In this document: one piece after another, positions 21,078 through 33,947 of the stretch | Position numbering within the stretch: the stretch's first letter is position 1 | Layout of the letters: each line of letters opens with the position of its first letter | Origin: Catonia carolina | Taxonomy: Eukaryota > Arthropoda > Insecta > Hemiptera > Achilidae | DNA: 64,000 nt | NCBI GenBank assembly: GCA_035578175.1 | Contig: JAQMRL010000001.1 | Span: forward strand, 61,527,553 to 61,591,552 | Direction of reading: 5' to 3' | Notes under the pieces: generated by a model | The model's database searches: none | What the model saw: the letters and a program-made list of their open reading frames with translations, nothing else | Told to the model about the DNA's origin: nothing | Made by a program: the position numbers and the translations under genes

Positions 21078-23127
21078 TATTTGTGACAGAACTAGGTGGC
21101 TGGATGTCGGGCACTTTGCCAAACACGACATAACCAAATACGGTTAATAAAGCGGAAGGAGTGCCTTTTATTAAAGGTGTTTTACTAAAATCGAGTATTT
21201 CGGAAAAGTAGTCAGCGCCAAGCAGTAAATCTACTGGATTTGGGCTGCGAAAGCGAAAGTCAGCTAGCAGATGTTTAGAAAACTGTTCGCCGACGGACTT
21301 GTGAATTCGAGAAGCAGGTAGGCGGTCTGATATTTTTTGAATAACAGTGGCCTGAATCGGTAGGCGAAAATTAGAATTTTGCGGCGACAGAATTGTAAGG
21401 TTTGTAGTGCCCTTAACGGAGGTAACTTGCGATGAAATACCTTGTAGGCGTTTAGCAGTAGGCGCTATGTCGAGTTGAAGCGAATGAGCAGCGCTATAGG
21501 TTAAAAGACTTGCTTGAGAGCCATTGTCAATGACAGCGCGAAGTGGAACAATTTTACCGGATGAATTGACAGCGTGAACAATAGCAGTGCCTAACAGCGC
21601 GGTTTGGCCGTCAAGGCGACAAGAAAGCGAATAATCGGTAGATTTTTCAGCGACGACTGACGAAGGCGAATTTACAGTAGCCACCGGCTTATTAGCAGAG
21701 CAGGTAGCGCAGGAATTAATTGGCGGAGTTGCGATAGCAGTAGCATGAATCGACGGCGAAGAATTAGAAAGTAGGCACCCGGGAGATTGAGAATCGTTGA
21801 CTGGGCGCTCGATGAATGAAGGCGAATTAGCGATTAGCGAATTATGCGATTTAACAACGGATGAGGCAGATGAATTCGACTGTTGAATGTTACGGTCAGA
21901 GTGTAACAGCGTATTATGCGATTTAGAATGACAGATACGACAATGTTTAGTTGAGTTGCAGTGGCGACGGTCATGGTGTCCAAAGCAGGCGAAACAGAGT
22001 TTGAGACGAGAAATAATTTTGTAACGATTATCGACAGTTTGCGACAGAAATTCACTGCAGTTGTGAAGCGAGTGAAGGTTAGATTCGCACGAAAGACATT
22101 TGATTGAGTTTGAATTAACGAAAAACGAAGGTATGTTGTCAGAACAAGTAGGCGGCGATGTTGAATTACGATTATTTTGTACAGTACGGTGATTAGCGGA
22201 TGCCGGATATGATGAGTCCGGTTTATCGAGGTTAGAACTACTTGAATACGGAGAACGAACATTATCGATAGATTGAGGATTAACTAATTCACAAGAATGC
22301 ATTTTAGCAGTAACAAACGAGATTAAGGATTCGTACGAAGGCACATTAGACGCAGGGTTATGATCTTCAAAGCTGAGTTTAGTAACAGAATCTAAGTTTG
22401 AATAAGCGATTTCAAATAAAAGATACTCGAGTAGATTAATATTGAGTATTCGCAAGGCACCTATAGCGGCTTCGTGAACATTTAAGAAATGTTTTAACGA
22501 TTGATAACTTGGAGAATCAGATTTGACGAAATTAAAAACTTGACTTAAATGTACATTTGCAATTCTACGTGGATTCGAATAACGGTCGAGTATTAAGTTA
22601 TATGCCAATAAGTAATTATCAGCCGACAGTGGTAAATGCTCAATTAAGCGAAGAGGTTCATTATTTAACGAACATCGCAGGTAGTGTAATTTTTGCACGT
22701 GAGACAAATCAGAATTATGATGGATTAAGTCATTGAACAGACTTATGAAGTTCTGGAACTTCGTTATGTCGCCATCAAAGGATGGTAAGCGAATATTAGG
22801 TAGCTGGACCAATGGCGAATTATTGATTTTGTGTTGATTTGAAATAATTACAGTGTTATCTAGCGATTGAATTAGTTTTTGCGCTGAACCGATTAATTGA
22901 AAATATTTGTTTTCAAAATTGGTGCGCTCGATTTCGAAGTTATTATCAGGTTTAAGTAATTCAAGTTTGGTTTGAATCAATTCAAAGTCAGACCATAAAT
23001 CAATGAATTTTTCTAACCGCAATTTTATTTGAGTTATTTCTGCATTAGATTTGAGAAATAAATCGAAACGATGTAAATGGTTAGTAATAACGTCACGTTT
23101 TTTAATTAATGAATTATAATCGTCCAT
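20998..23127 (-). CDS. gag: Truncated Gag-protease fused to satellite (copy 2)
   Basis: Translation identical to copy 1 over all 709 residues, including the three zinc motifs, the D-N-G protease site and the satellite-encoded C-terminus. The start at 23127 has the same AACATGG context. Identity across copies reflects recent array duplication and is not by itself evidence of selection. Pol is absent here too. Confidence 0.85.
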   Translation of the reverse strand: MDDYNSLIKKRDVITNHLHRFDLFLKSNAEITQIKLRLEKFIDLWSDFELIQTKLELLKPDNNFEIERTNFENKYFQLIGSAQKLIQSLDNTVIISNQHKINNSPLVQLPNIRLPSFDGDITKFQNFISLFNDLIHHNSDLSHVQKLHYLRCSLNNEPLRLIEHLPLSADNYLLAYNLILDRYSNPRRIANVHLSQVFNFVKSDSPSYQSLKHFLNVHEAAIGALRILNINLLEYLLFEIAYSNLDSVTKLSFEDHNPASNVPSYESLISFVTAKMHSCELVNPQSIDNVRSPYSSSSNLDKPDSSYPASANHRTVQNNRNSTSPPTCSDNIPSFFVNSNSIKCLSCESNLHSLHNCSEFLSQTVDNRYKIISRLKLCFACFGHHDRRHCNSTKHCRICHSKSHNTLLHSDRNIQQSNSSASSVVKSHNSLIANSPSFIERPVNDSQSPGCLLSNSSPSIHATAIATPPINSCATCSANKPVATVNSPSSVVAEKSTDYSLSCRLDGQTALLGTAIVHAVNSSGKIVPLRAVIDNGSQASLLTYSAAHSLQLDIAPTAKRLQGISSQVTSVKGTTNLTILSPQNSNFRLPIQATVIQKISDRLPASRIHKSVGEQFSKHLLADFRFRSPNPVDLLLGADYFSEILDFSKTPLIKGTPSALLTVFGYVVFGKVPDIQPPSSVTNNGLIIVYCMKQQYIYTAFHSVKLKKS

Positions 23128-23616
23128 GTTGACGAGATAAACGAATAAATATAAGTGAATTAATAAACAAACACAAATTGAGAAAGATAAACAAACATTG
23201 ACTGTCAATAACTAGGTTAATGTAACGATCTAGCATTGAAGGTTATTATGAAGTGTACGGCGTGAGCATCAGTCTGTGAATGAAAACTGGTTGACTGTGG
23301 AAGAGAGCGTACGAAGAGCGAGTCTGCGCACTAGAACTTTGTAACTTGATGAAGACGAGAAAATGGCTGCTGTTACAAATTCTTGAACAACAGTTAACAA
23401 GCGAGTTAAGCGTTGCGTGTGACGTCACGAGACGCGCAGTACATTCTAACAAGTAGATACTAGCAACAAGAAAATACATCTACCGTTAACGCAATAACCG
23501 CAGATGATTACACAATATGTAATTAACGAATTTAAAGAAATAGAAAAACAGTATATGTAATTGACTGTATCCAAAGATCACTGATATATATCCGATGCCC
23601 GGAATAGGACCAATTA
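23128..23616 (-). other. Retroelement leader with putative primer-binding site (copy 2)
   Basis: Same leader as copy 1. The TGGTCCT primer-binding candidate again lies four bases past the LTR end at 23617. No supported gene. Confidence 0.5.
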
Positions 23617-24323
23617 TGTTGGCGCTTGTAAGACGCCGGAATAAAAGACAGTGAAACGAATTTAAACTGAATAATTTTATAGAACTTAGTAAACGATTAA
23701 TTAACTTATTTCGGAGGACCAGGTCAGTTTTAAGCGGCTGCCGACCACAGCTAAAACGATTTAAAGAATAAACAAAAGGCTTAGAATCAGGAGGAATAAA
23801 ACAAAGAACGGTAACGGACAAAATTGATAGGGAAAAACAAGGGGATACACACATTTGAAATAACTAACTGTAACAACGGAAAAATGCTCTTACCTGGAGT
23901 CCATTAACAACTTGAAACTTGTAGAAAATCACGAGGAAGCGCACTGGTAACATTGCAATGAATACACTAAGACAGTTTACAATAAAAAGCACATGAGCAT
24001 TGAATATAATTCACATAAGCATAGAATAATGAACAGTTTAGGTTTGTGATAACCCAACGAGAGACGAAACGAACTGATTGAAAACGAAGAAATTGGCAGG
24101 GCATCGCTAACCCAAGCCACGCGCTAATCGCACTAGATAAGAACACAACCGTACATCACAGCAGCTAAGACAAAAGTGAGTGGGGAAGAGGCCGGAAAAT
24201 GAAAGGGAAGGAAGGGGTACGGATGACGTGACTTAATGATGTCACACGGAAGCAGATGCAGGAGCACATTGTTATTAGCGGGGAAAACAGTTTGAATTGA
24301 CCCGGGTAAGACTGGCGCTAACA
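23617..24323 (-). repeat. 5' LTR, copy 2
   Basis: Same 707-bp segment with TGTTAGCGCC and AGCGCCAACA ends, the internal TCAGTT initiator match and the CAG|GTAAGA donor. Confidence 0.72.
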
Positions 24324-24546
24324 ACAGAACTATTATTTTAGCCGTGGAAGTAGCAGTTGAAATTTAAAAAATATTTAACTGTTTAATGTTTCATATAGGC
24401 AATACTAATTTTCGCATCATAAAATAAAAGAATGAAAATAACTGCGAATAAACGCGGAGAAAAAACAAAAATATTGCCTAGACATTTTTAAAATCGTTAA
24501 ACGTTTTTAGTGTAACTGATTGTCGTTAAAAGGGCATAATTTGTAT
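24324..24546 (+). repeat. Truncated A tail, right flank of retroelement 2
   Basis: Same 223-bp A tail as at 13002-13224, matching the tail of A5. Confidence 0.93.
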
Positions 24547-26407
24547 TTTGCTCTTACTAGGTATTGTTCAAGTATATTCTAAATTTCAGTTTGGTAATGC
24601 CGGCGATTCTACTGTCGATTAGTTGACAAAAAAAACTTCAGAGACGTCTTTATTAGAATAAACCTTAATATACAATGAAAAGATCACAATGTGTTACGTT
24701 CGTGTAGTAGTGTTTGCATGGTAGCCGACAAAATAATGTCTTAAATTTAAACAAGCTTGTATGTGACAACGCAATCTATTCTTGTGCTTCCTTTTTATGA
24801 CTTTTTTAATTTAACACTGTGAAAAGCAGTATAAATATACTGCTGTTTCATACAATAAACTATAATCAATCCGTACTCGGAAGAACTATAACAAGTTTAA
24901 AAATGTTGTTGCTAGGCGTTTTATTTCTGGAAAGTATAGCATTTCAGTAGACGTTACTGTTTAATATTCGGCCGTATCGTTAACTGGGCGGTGACAATGG
25001 GCGGATTTATGTAAAAATATAAGTCGACGTCACGCGCAGGAACAGTACCGGACCAATCAGGAAGCTTGATACTGACAAATGACGTAATACTGATTGAGAC
25101 GATTTCATTGGTTGATATCGGATGACGTAGTGAACTATAATGAGCCCTCTGATTGGACAATATTAACCAATCAAAATGACGCATAAGACGACATCTGATC
25201 GGGTTTGAAGATTTTTCATTGGTTGAGAATACTAGTTTCTGATTGGTCCAATATTATAACTTTTATTGACGTCACACGGACGTCACCGTCATTGTAGGCC
25301 GCCTCACTCGCAACACCTAAATAATTATATTTTCAACTGTAGATCAGTTCTATTAGATTTCAATTACATATTTTCAGATATGTTATAGACACAAATGGTG
25401 CAGAAGAAAAAAACATTCGTTAACTAACGCTTTATAATGATTATTTCTTTGTTGATTTAGGATCCGAAAATTAACTCAAAATGTATAATTAAAACTTACA
25501 CGTTCTTCGCCAACCGTGTAAAATTCCAATTAACAATTCATTCCTCCTTAAAAAACATTAGAAAATTAGTTGTGCATGGCTTTCTGTTTATTATTGCCTT
25601 AGTTAAAATTCAAACACAAAAATTATAACTCTCTGAAAAAGGACCGTACGAAATGATAGACTACGCCTATGTTATTTAAGGAAGATGTTGGTATGAACAT
25701 TAAATTTAATAAACTATTATCAACTTATACTTTTTGTACGATTAATAAGATAAATTTTTACATTCTTTCATAACATTGATAACATCCTTTCTTTCAAATC
25801 CAATCTATCAAGTAACTTAAAATTAGGTAAATAATGAGATGTTAAATACTTGGCACAATTAATTTAGGCTTTTAGATCATTAGGCTAGATGTTAGTTCGA
25901 ACATTTACAGGTTATCTGAAATAAACTAAAAATTTAATTGGGTTTTTTTTATTGTTTATAACCGTATCACTCAGTAGAAGCGTGTTTTTATGAGCGTAGC
26001 AGGTTTTCTAAAAACATTTTCAGTTGGCACGTTTCAAATGGCGCCTTTAATATATTCACTGCAAGGTCTAACTGCATAATCATCAACTGTCATTGTAAGA
26101 AGCTCTAAAAGTGTTTATTTCATTAGTACCTCTTATTTTCTTAATATATTTTAGTCGAAAATTTGCTTCTCTCGCTCAAAAAACAGAACGATTATTAAAG
26201 CCGTGGAAGTAGCAGTTAAAATCTAAAAAATACTTAACAGTTTAACTGCCTCTTGTAGGCAATACTTAATTTTGGCATCAAAAAATAAAATAATGGCACA
26301 AGCAGCGAAAAAACGCGGAGAAATACCAAAAATATCGCCCAGAAAATTTTTATATTGTTAACCGTGTTTAGTGTGACTGATTGTCGTCAAAAGGGCACAA
26401 TTTGTAT
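24547..26407 (+). repeat. Monomer B7 (copy of B4)
   Basis: Shares all post-retroelement B marks with B4. It is 1,861 bp, one T shorter in the poly-T run near 25947. Confidence 0.95.
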
Positions 26408-28306
26408 TTTGCTCTTACTTGGTATTGATCAAGTATATTCTAAATTTCAGTTTTATAATGCCGTCGATTCTACTTACGATTTTTTGACAAGAAAACTTCA
26501 GTGACGTCCTTGTTAGAATTTACAAACTTTAATATATTTTATATGTTTTTTTAACTTTAATATACAGTGAATAAATCACATTTTATTACGTTCTTATCGA
26601 AGTGTCTGCATGGTAGCCGACAAAGTAACCTCTTAAAGTTGAACAAGCTTGTATGTGACAACGCAATCTATTCTTTTGCTTCCTTTTTATGACTTTTTTA
26701 TTTCATAGTGTGAAAAGCAGGTGTGAATGTACTGCTGTTACATACAATAATACCATAATCATTGCGTACTCGGAAGACCCCTAACAAAATTTAACATGTT
26801 TTTGGTAGGTGTTTTAATTCTGGAACGTATTGCATTTCAGTAGACGTTATTCTCTATTATTCGGCCGTATCATTAACTGGGCGGTGGCAATGGGCGGATC
26901 TTATGTAAAAATGTAAGGTTACGTCACGCGCAGGAACAGTACCGGTTCAATCAGGAAGCTCAACACTGACAAATAACGTAATACTGAATGAGACGACTTC
27001 ATCGGTTCATATCGGATTACGTAGTGAACTATAATGAGCTCTCTGATTGGACAATAACAACTAATCAAATTGACGCCTAAGCAGACATCTGATTGGTTAG
27101 GTTTGGAGATTTTTCATTGGTTGAGAATACTACGCTCTGATTGGTCCTATATTATATCTGCCTTTGACGTCACACGCGCGTTGTCGTCATTGTAGGCCGC
27201 CTTACTCGCAAGACCTAAATAATTATTTTCTTCTACTGTACATCGGTTCTATTATATTTTAGTAGTATATTTTCGGATATGTTAAAGACACAAATAGTGC
27301 GAAAGGAATAAAAATTCGTTAAGTAACGCTCTCTAATAATTATTTCTTTGTTGATTTAGGAACTGATAGTTAACTCAAAACGTATAATAAAAATATACAC
27401 GTTCTGCGCCAATAGTGTAAAACTGCAAACAACAATTCATTCCTCCTTAAAAAACGTTAGAAAATTAGTTGTGCATTGCCCTCTGTTTATTATTGGTATA
27501 GTCAAAATTCAACCACAAAAATTATAATAATTCTTAAAAAAACCGTGCGTATTGATGTACTACGCCTATGTTATTTAAGGAAGATGTTGGTTAGAACATT
27601 AAATTTAATAAACTATTAACAGATTATATTTTTTGTACGATTAGTAAGATTAAATTTGTACGTTCTTTCACAACGACGTTGATAACATCTTTTCTTACAA
27701 ATCTGATTTTTCAAGTTACTTTAAATTAGGTAATTAATGAGATGTTAAATACTCGGCACAATTAATTTGAGTTTTTAGATCATTAGGGTAGAAGTTAGTT
27801 GAAACATTTACAAGTTATCTGAAATAAACTGAAAAGTTAATTGGGTTACTTTTTTGGTTTGCAACCGTATGTTTCAGTAGAAAAGTCATTTGATGAGCAA
27901 AGCAGGCCTTCTAAACAATTTTCAGTTCGCACTTCGCAAATGCGCCTTTAATATATTCACACTGCAAGGTCTAACTGTACAATAATCTACTGTCATATGA
28001 AGAAGGTCTAAAAGTTTTTATTTCACCAGTACTTCTTATGTTGTTATAATGTTTATTCGAAAATTGCTTCATTCGTGAAGAAAATAGAACTATTATTTTA
28101 GCCGTGGAAGTAGCAGTTGATATTTAAAAAATATTTAACTGTTTAATGTTTCATATAGGCAATAGTAATTTTCGCATCATAAAATAAAAGAATGAAAATA
28201 ACTGCGAATAAACGCGGAGAAAAAACAAAAATACTGCCTAGATATTTTTAAAATCGTTAAACGTTTTTAGTGTAACTGATTGTCGTTAAAAGGGCATAAT
28301 TTGTAT
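26408..28306 (+). repeat. Monomer A6
   Basis: Nearly identical to A4 up to the tail, where it keeps gcgaataaacgcgg and tactgcct. It therefore represents the unswitched version of A4. Confidence 0.95.
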
Positions 28307-30177
28307 TTTGCTCTTACTAGGTATTGTTCAAGTATATTCTAAATTTCAGTTTGGTAATGCCGGCGATTCTACTGACGATTAGTTGACAAAAAAAACTTCA
28401 GAGACGTCTTTATTAGAATAAACCTTAATATACAATGAAAAGATCACAATGTGTTACGTTCGTGTAGTAGTGTTTGCATGGTAGCCGATAAAATAATGTC
28501 TTAAATTTAAGCAAGCTTGTATGTGACAACGCAATCTATTCTTGTGCTTCCTTTTTATGACTTTTTTAATTTAACACTGTGAAAAGCAGTATAAATATAC
28601 TGCTGTTTCATACAATAAACTATAATCAATCCGTACTCGGAAGAACCTTAACAAGTTTAAAAATGTTGTTGGTAGGCGTTTTATTTCTGGAAAGTATAGC
28701 ATTTCAGTAGACGTTATTGTTTAATATTCGGCCGTATCGTTAACTGGGCGGTGACAATGGGCGGATTTATGTAAAAATGTAAGTTGACGTCACGCGCAGG
28801 AACAGTACCGGACCAATCAGGAAGCTTGATACTGACAAATGACGTAATACTGATTGAGACGATTTCATTGGTTGATATCGGATGACGTAGTGAACTATAA
28901 TGAGCCCTCTGATTGGACAATATTAACCAATCAAAATGACGCATAAGACGACAACTGATCGGGTTTGAAGATTTTTCATTGGTTGAGAATACTAGTTTCT
29001 GATTGGTCCAATATTATATCTTTTATTGATGTCACACGGACGTCACCGTCATTGTAGGCCGCCTCACTCGCAAGACCTAAATAATTATATTTTCAACTGT
29101 AGATCAGTTCTATTAGATTTCAATTACATATTTTTAGATATGTTTTAGACAGAAATGGAGCAGAAGAAAAAAATATTCGTTAACTAACGCTTTATAATGA
29201 TTATTTCTTTGTTGATTTAGGATCCGATAATTAACTCAAAATATATAATTAAAACTTACACGTTCTTCGCCAACCGTGTAAAATTCCAATTAACAATTCA
29301 TTCCTCCTTAAAAAACATTAGAAAATTAGTTGTGCATGGCTTTCTGTTTATTATTGCCTTAGTTAAAATTCAAACACAAAAATTATAATAACTCTCTGAA
29401 ATAAGACCGTACGAATTGATAGACTACGCCTATGTTATTTAAGGAAGATGTTGGTATGAACATTAAATTTAATAAACTATTATCAACTTATATTTTTTGT
29501 ACGATTAATAAGATTAAATTTTTACATTCTTTCATAACATTGATAACATCCTTTCTTTCAAATCCAATCTATCAAGTAACTTAAAATTAGGTAAATAATG
29601 AGATGTTAAATACTTGGCACAATTAATTTAGGCTTTTAGATCATTAGGCTAGATGTTAGTTCGAACATTTTCTGGTTATCTGAAATAAACTAAAAATTTA
29701 ATTGGGTTTTTTTTATTGTTTATAACCGTATCACTCAGTAGAAGCGTGTTTTTATGAGCGTAGCAGGTTTTCTAAAAACATTTTCAGTTCGCACGTTTCA
29801 AATGGCGCCTTTAATAGGCCTATATTCACTGCAAGGTCTAACAGCATAATCATCAGCTGTCATTGTAAGAAGCTCTAAAAGTGTTTATTTCATTAGTACC
29901 TCTTATTTTCTTAATATATTTTAGTCGAAAATTTGCTTCTCTCGCTCAAAAAACAGAACGATTATTAAAGCCGTGGAAGTAGCAGTTAAAATCTAAAAAA
30001 TACTTAACAGTTTAACTGCCTCTTGTAGGCAATACTTAATTTTGGCATCACAAAATAAAATAATGGCACAAGCAGCGAAAAAACGCGAAAAAATACCAAA
30101 AATATCGCCCAGAAAATTTTTATATTGTTAACCGTGTTTAGTGTGACTGATTGTCGTCAAAAGGGCACAATTTGTAT
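28307..30177 (+). repeat. Monomer B8 (6-bp insertion subtype)
   Basis: 1,871 bp. The insertion ggccta in ttaata-ggccta-tattc near 29816 creates an AGGCCT site and accounts for the extra 6 bp. Other subtype marks are gccgataaaataatg and attgatgtcac. The end reads acgcgaaaaaatacc, shared with B12, B14 and B15. Confidence 0.95.
28745..29071. promoter_or_regulatory. B-type regulatory block with one CRE broken at a CpG
   Basis: As in B2, except that the distal full CRE tgacgtcac is changed to tgatgtcac (near 29027), a C-to-T change at a CpG. The change is shared by B8, B9 and B12-B16. The neighbouring gacgtcac and all seven CCAAT boxes remain. Confidence 0.52.
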
Positions 30178-32076
30178 TTTGCTCTTACTTGGTATTGATC
30201 AAGTATATTCTAAATTTCAGTTTTATAATGCCGTCGATTCTACTTACGATTTTTTGACAAGAAAACTTCAGTGACGTCCTTGTTAGAATTTACAAACTTT
30301 AATATATTTTATATGTTTTTTTAACTTTAATATACAGTGAATAAATCACATTTTATTACGTTCTTATCGAAGTGTCTGCATGGTAGCCGACAAAGTAACC
30401 TCTTAAAGTTGAACAAGCTTGTATGTGACAACGCAATCTATTCTTTTGCTTCCTTTTTATGACTTTTTTATTTCATAGTGTGAAAAGCAGGTGTGAATGT
30501 ACTGCTGTTACATACAATAATACCATAATCATTGCGTACTCGGAAGACCCCTAACAAAATTTAACATGTTTTTGGTAGGTGTTTTAATTCTGGAACGTAT
30601 TGCATTTCAGTAGACGTTATTCTCTATTATTCGGCCGTATCATTAACTGGGCGGTGGCAATGGGCGGATCTTATGTAAAAATGTAAGGTTACGTCACGCG
30701 CAGGAACAGTACCGGTTCAATCAGGAAGCTCAACACTGACAAATAACGTAATACTGAATGAGACGACTTCATCGGTTCATATCGGATTACGTAGTGAACT
30801 ATAATGAGCTCTCTGATTGGACAATAATAACTAATCAAATTGACGCCTAAGCAGACATCTGATTGGTTAGGTTTGGAGATTTTTCATTGGTTGAGAATAC
30901 TACGCTCTGATTGGTCCTATATTATATCTGCCTTTGACGTCACACGCGCGTTGTCGTCATTGTAGGCCGCCTTACTCGCAAGACCTAAATAATTATTTTC
31001 TTCTACTGTACATCGGTTCTATTATATTTTAGTAGTATATTTTCGGATATGTTAAAGACACAAATAGTGCGAAAGGAATAAAAATTCGTTAAGTAACGCT
31101 CTCTAATAATTATTTCTTTGTTGATTTAGGAACTGATAGTTAACTCAAAACGTATAATAAAAATATACACGTTCTGCGCCAATAGTGTAAAACTGCAAAC
31201 AACAATTCATTCCTCCTTAAAAAACGTTAGAAAATTAGTTGTGCATTGCTCTCTGTTTATTATTGGTATAGTCAAAATTCAACTACAAAAATTATAATAA
31301 TTCTTAAAAAAACCGTGCGTATTGATGTACTACGCCTATGTTATTTAAGGAAGATGTTGGTTTGAACATTAAATTTAATAAACTATTATCAGATTATATT
31401 TTTTGTACGATTAGTAAGATTAAATTTGTACGTTCTTTCACAACGACGTTGATAACATCTTTTCTTACAAATCTGATTTTTCAAGTTACTTTAAATTAGG
31501 TAATTAATGAGATGTTAAATACTCGGCACAATTAATTTGAGTTTTTAGATCATTAGGGTAGAAGTTAGTTGAAACATTTACAAGTTATCTGAAATAAACT
31601 GAAAAGTTAATTGGGTTACTTTTTTGGTTTGCAACCGTATGTTTCAGTAGAAAAGTCATTTGATGAGCAAAGCAGGCCTTCTAAACAATTTTCAGTTCGC
31701 ACTTCGCAAATGCGCCTTTAATATATTCACACTGCAAGGTTTAACTGTACAATAATCTACTGTCATATGAAGAAGGTCTAAAAGTTTTTATTTCACCAGT
31801 ACTTCTTATGTTGTTATAATGTTTATTCGAAAATTGCTTCATTCGTGAAGAAAATAGAACTATTATTTTAGCCGTGGAAGTAGCAGTTGATATTTAAAAA
31901 ATATTTAACTGTTTAATGTTTCATATAGGCAATAGTAATTTTCGCATCATAAAATAAAAGAATGAAAATAACTGCGAATAAACGCGGAGAAAAAACAAAA
32001 ATACTGCCTAGATATTTTTAAAATCGTTAAACGTTTTTAGTGTAACTGATTGTCGTTAAAAGGGCATAATTTGTAT
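30178..32076 (+). repeat. Monomer A7
   Basis: A monomer with acagtgaataaatc, gtctgcatgg and ggtttaactg (near 31738). The last mark is shared with A8 and A10. No gene. Confidence 0.95.
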
Positions 32077-33947
32077 TTTGCTCTTACTAGGTATTGTTCA
32101 AGTATATTCTAAATTTCAGTTTGGTAATGCCGGCGATTCTACTGACGATTAGTTGACAAAAAAAACTTCAGAGACGTCTTTATTAGAATAAACCTTAATA
32201 TACAATGAAAAGATCACAATGTGTTACGTTCGTGTAGTAGTGTTTGCATGGTAGCCGATAAAATAATGTCTTAAATTTAAGCAAGCTTGTATGTGACAAC
32301 GCAATCTATTCTTGTGCTTCCTTTTTATGACTTTTTTAATTTAACACTGTGAAAAGCAGTATAAATATACTGCTGTTTCATACAATAAACTATAATCAAT
32401 CCGTACTCGGAAGAACCTTAACAAGTTTAAAAATGTTGTTGGTAGGCGTTTTATTTCTGGAAAGTATAGCATTTCAGTAGACGTTATTGTTTAATATTCG
32501 GCCGTATCGTTAACTGGGCGGTGACAATGGGCGGATTTATGTAAAAATGTAAGTTGACGTCACGCGCAGGAACAGTACCGGACCAATCAGGAAGCTTGAT
32601 ACTGACAAATGACGTAATACTGATTGAGACGATTTCATTGGTTGATATCGGATGACGTAGTGAACTATAATGAGCCCTCTGATTGGACAATATTAACCAA
32701 TCAAAATGACGCATAAGACGACAACTGATCGGGTTTGAAGATTTTTCATTGGTTGAGAATACTAGTTTCTGATTGGTCCAATATTATATCTTTTATTGAT
32801 GTCACACGGACGTCACCGTCATTGTAGGCCGCCTCACTCGCAAGACCTAAATAATTATATTTTCAACTGTAGATCAGTTCTATTAGATTTCAATTACATA
32901 TTTTTAGATATGTTTTAGACAGAAATGGAGCAGAAGAAAAAAATATTCGTTAACTAACGCTTTATAATGATTATTTCTTTGTTGATTTAGGATCCGATAA
33001 TTAACTCAAAATATATAATTAAAACTTACACGTTCTTCGCCAACCGTGTAAAATTCCAATTAACAATTCATTCCTCCTTAAAAAACATTAGAAAATTAGT
33101 TGTGCATGGCTTTCTGTTTATTATTGCCTTAGTTAAAATTCAAACACAAAAATTATAATAACTCTCTGAAATAAGACCGTACGAATTGATAGACTACGCC
33201 TATGTTATTTAAGGAAGATGTTGGTATGAACATTAAATTTAATAAACTATTATCAACTTATATTTTTTGTACGATTAATAAGATTAAATTTTTACATTCT
33301 TTCATAACATTGATAACATCCTTTCTTTCAAATCCAATCTATCAAGTAACTTAAAATTAGGTAAATAATGAGATGTTAAATACTTGGCACAATTAATTTA
33401 GGCTTTTAGATCATTAGGCTAGATGTTAGTTCGAACATTTTCTGGTTATCTGAAATAAACTAAAAATTTAATTGGGTTTTTTTTATTGTTTATAACCGTA
33501 TCACTCAGTAGAAGCGTGTTTTTATGAGCGTAGCAGGTTTTCTAAAAACATTTTCAGTTCGCACGTTTCAAATGGCGCCTTTAATAGGCCTATATTCACT
33601 GCAAGGTCTAACAGCATAATCATCAGCTGTCATTGTAAGAAGCTCTAAAAGTGTTTATTTCATTAGTACCTCTTATTTTCTTAATATATTTTAGTCGAAA
33701 ATTTGCTTCTCTCGCTCAAAAAACAGAACGATTATTAAAGCCGTGGAAGTAGCAGTTAAAATCTAAAAAATACTTAACAGTTTAACTGCCTCTTGTAGGC
33801 AATACTTAATTTTGGCATCACAAAATAAAATAATGGCACAAGCAGCGAAAAAACGCGGAGAAATACCAAAAATATCGCCCAGAAAATTTTTATATTGTTA
33901 ACCGTGTTTAGTGTGACTGATTGTCGTCAAAAGGGCACAATTTGTAT
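32077..33947 (+). repeat. Monomer B9 (6-bp insertion subtype)
   Basis: Like B8 but ending acgcggagaaatacc near 33854, as in B5. A duplication or conversion boundary may therefore lie between the ggccta insertion (near 33586) and this mark. Confidence 0.94.

Larger units (their letters stand above)
21078..24323 (-). mobile_element. Pao/BEL LTR-retrotransposon fragment, copy 2
   Basis: Same 3,246-bp fragment with identical borders, lying 11,322 bp downstream of copy 1. No target-site duplication is found and none is expected, because the copy moved as satellite and not by retrotransposition. Confidence 0.93.
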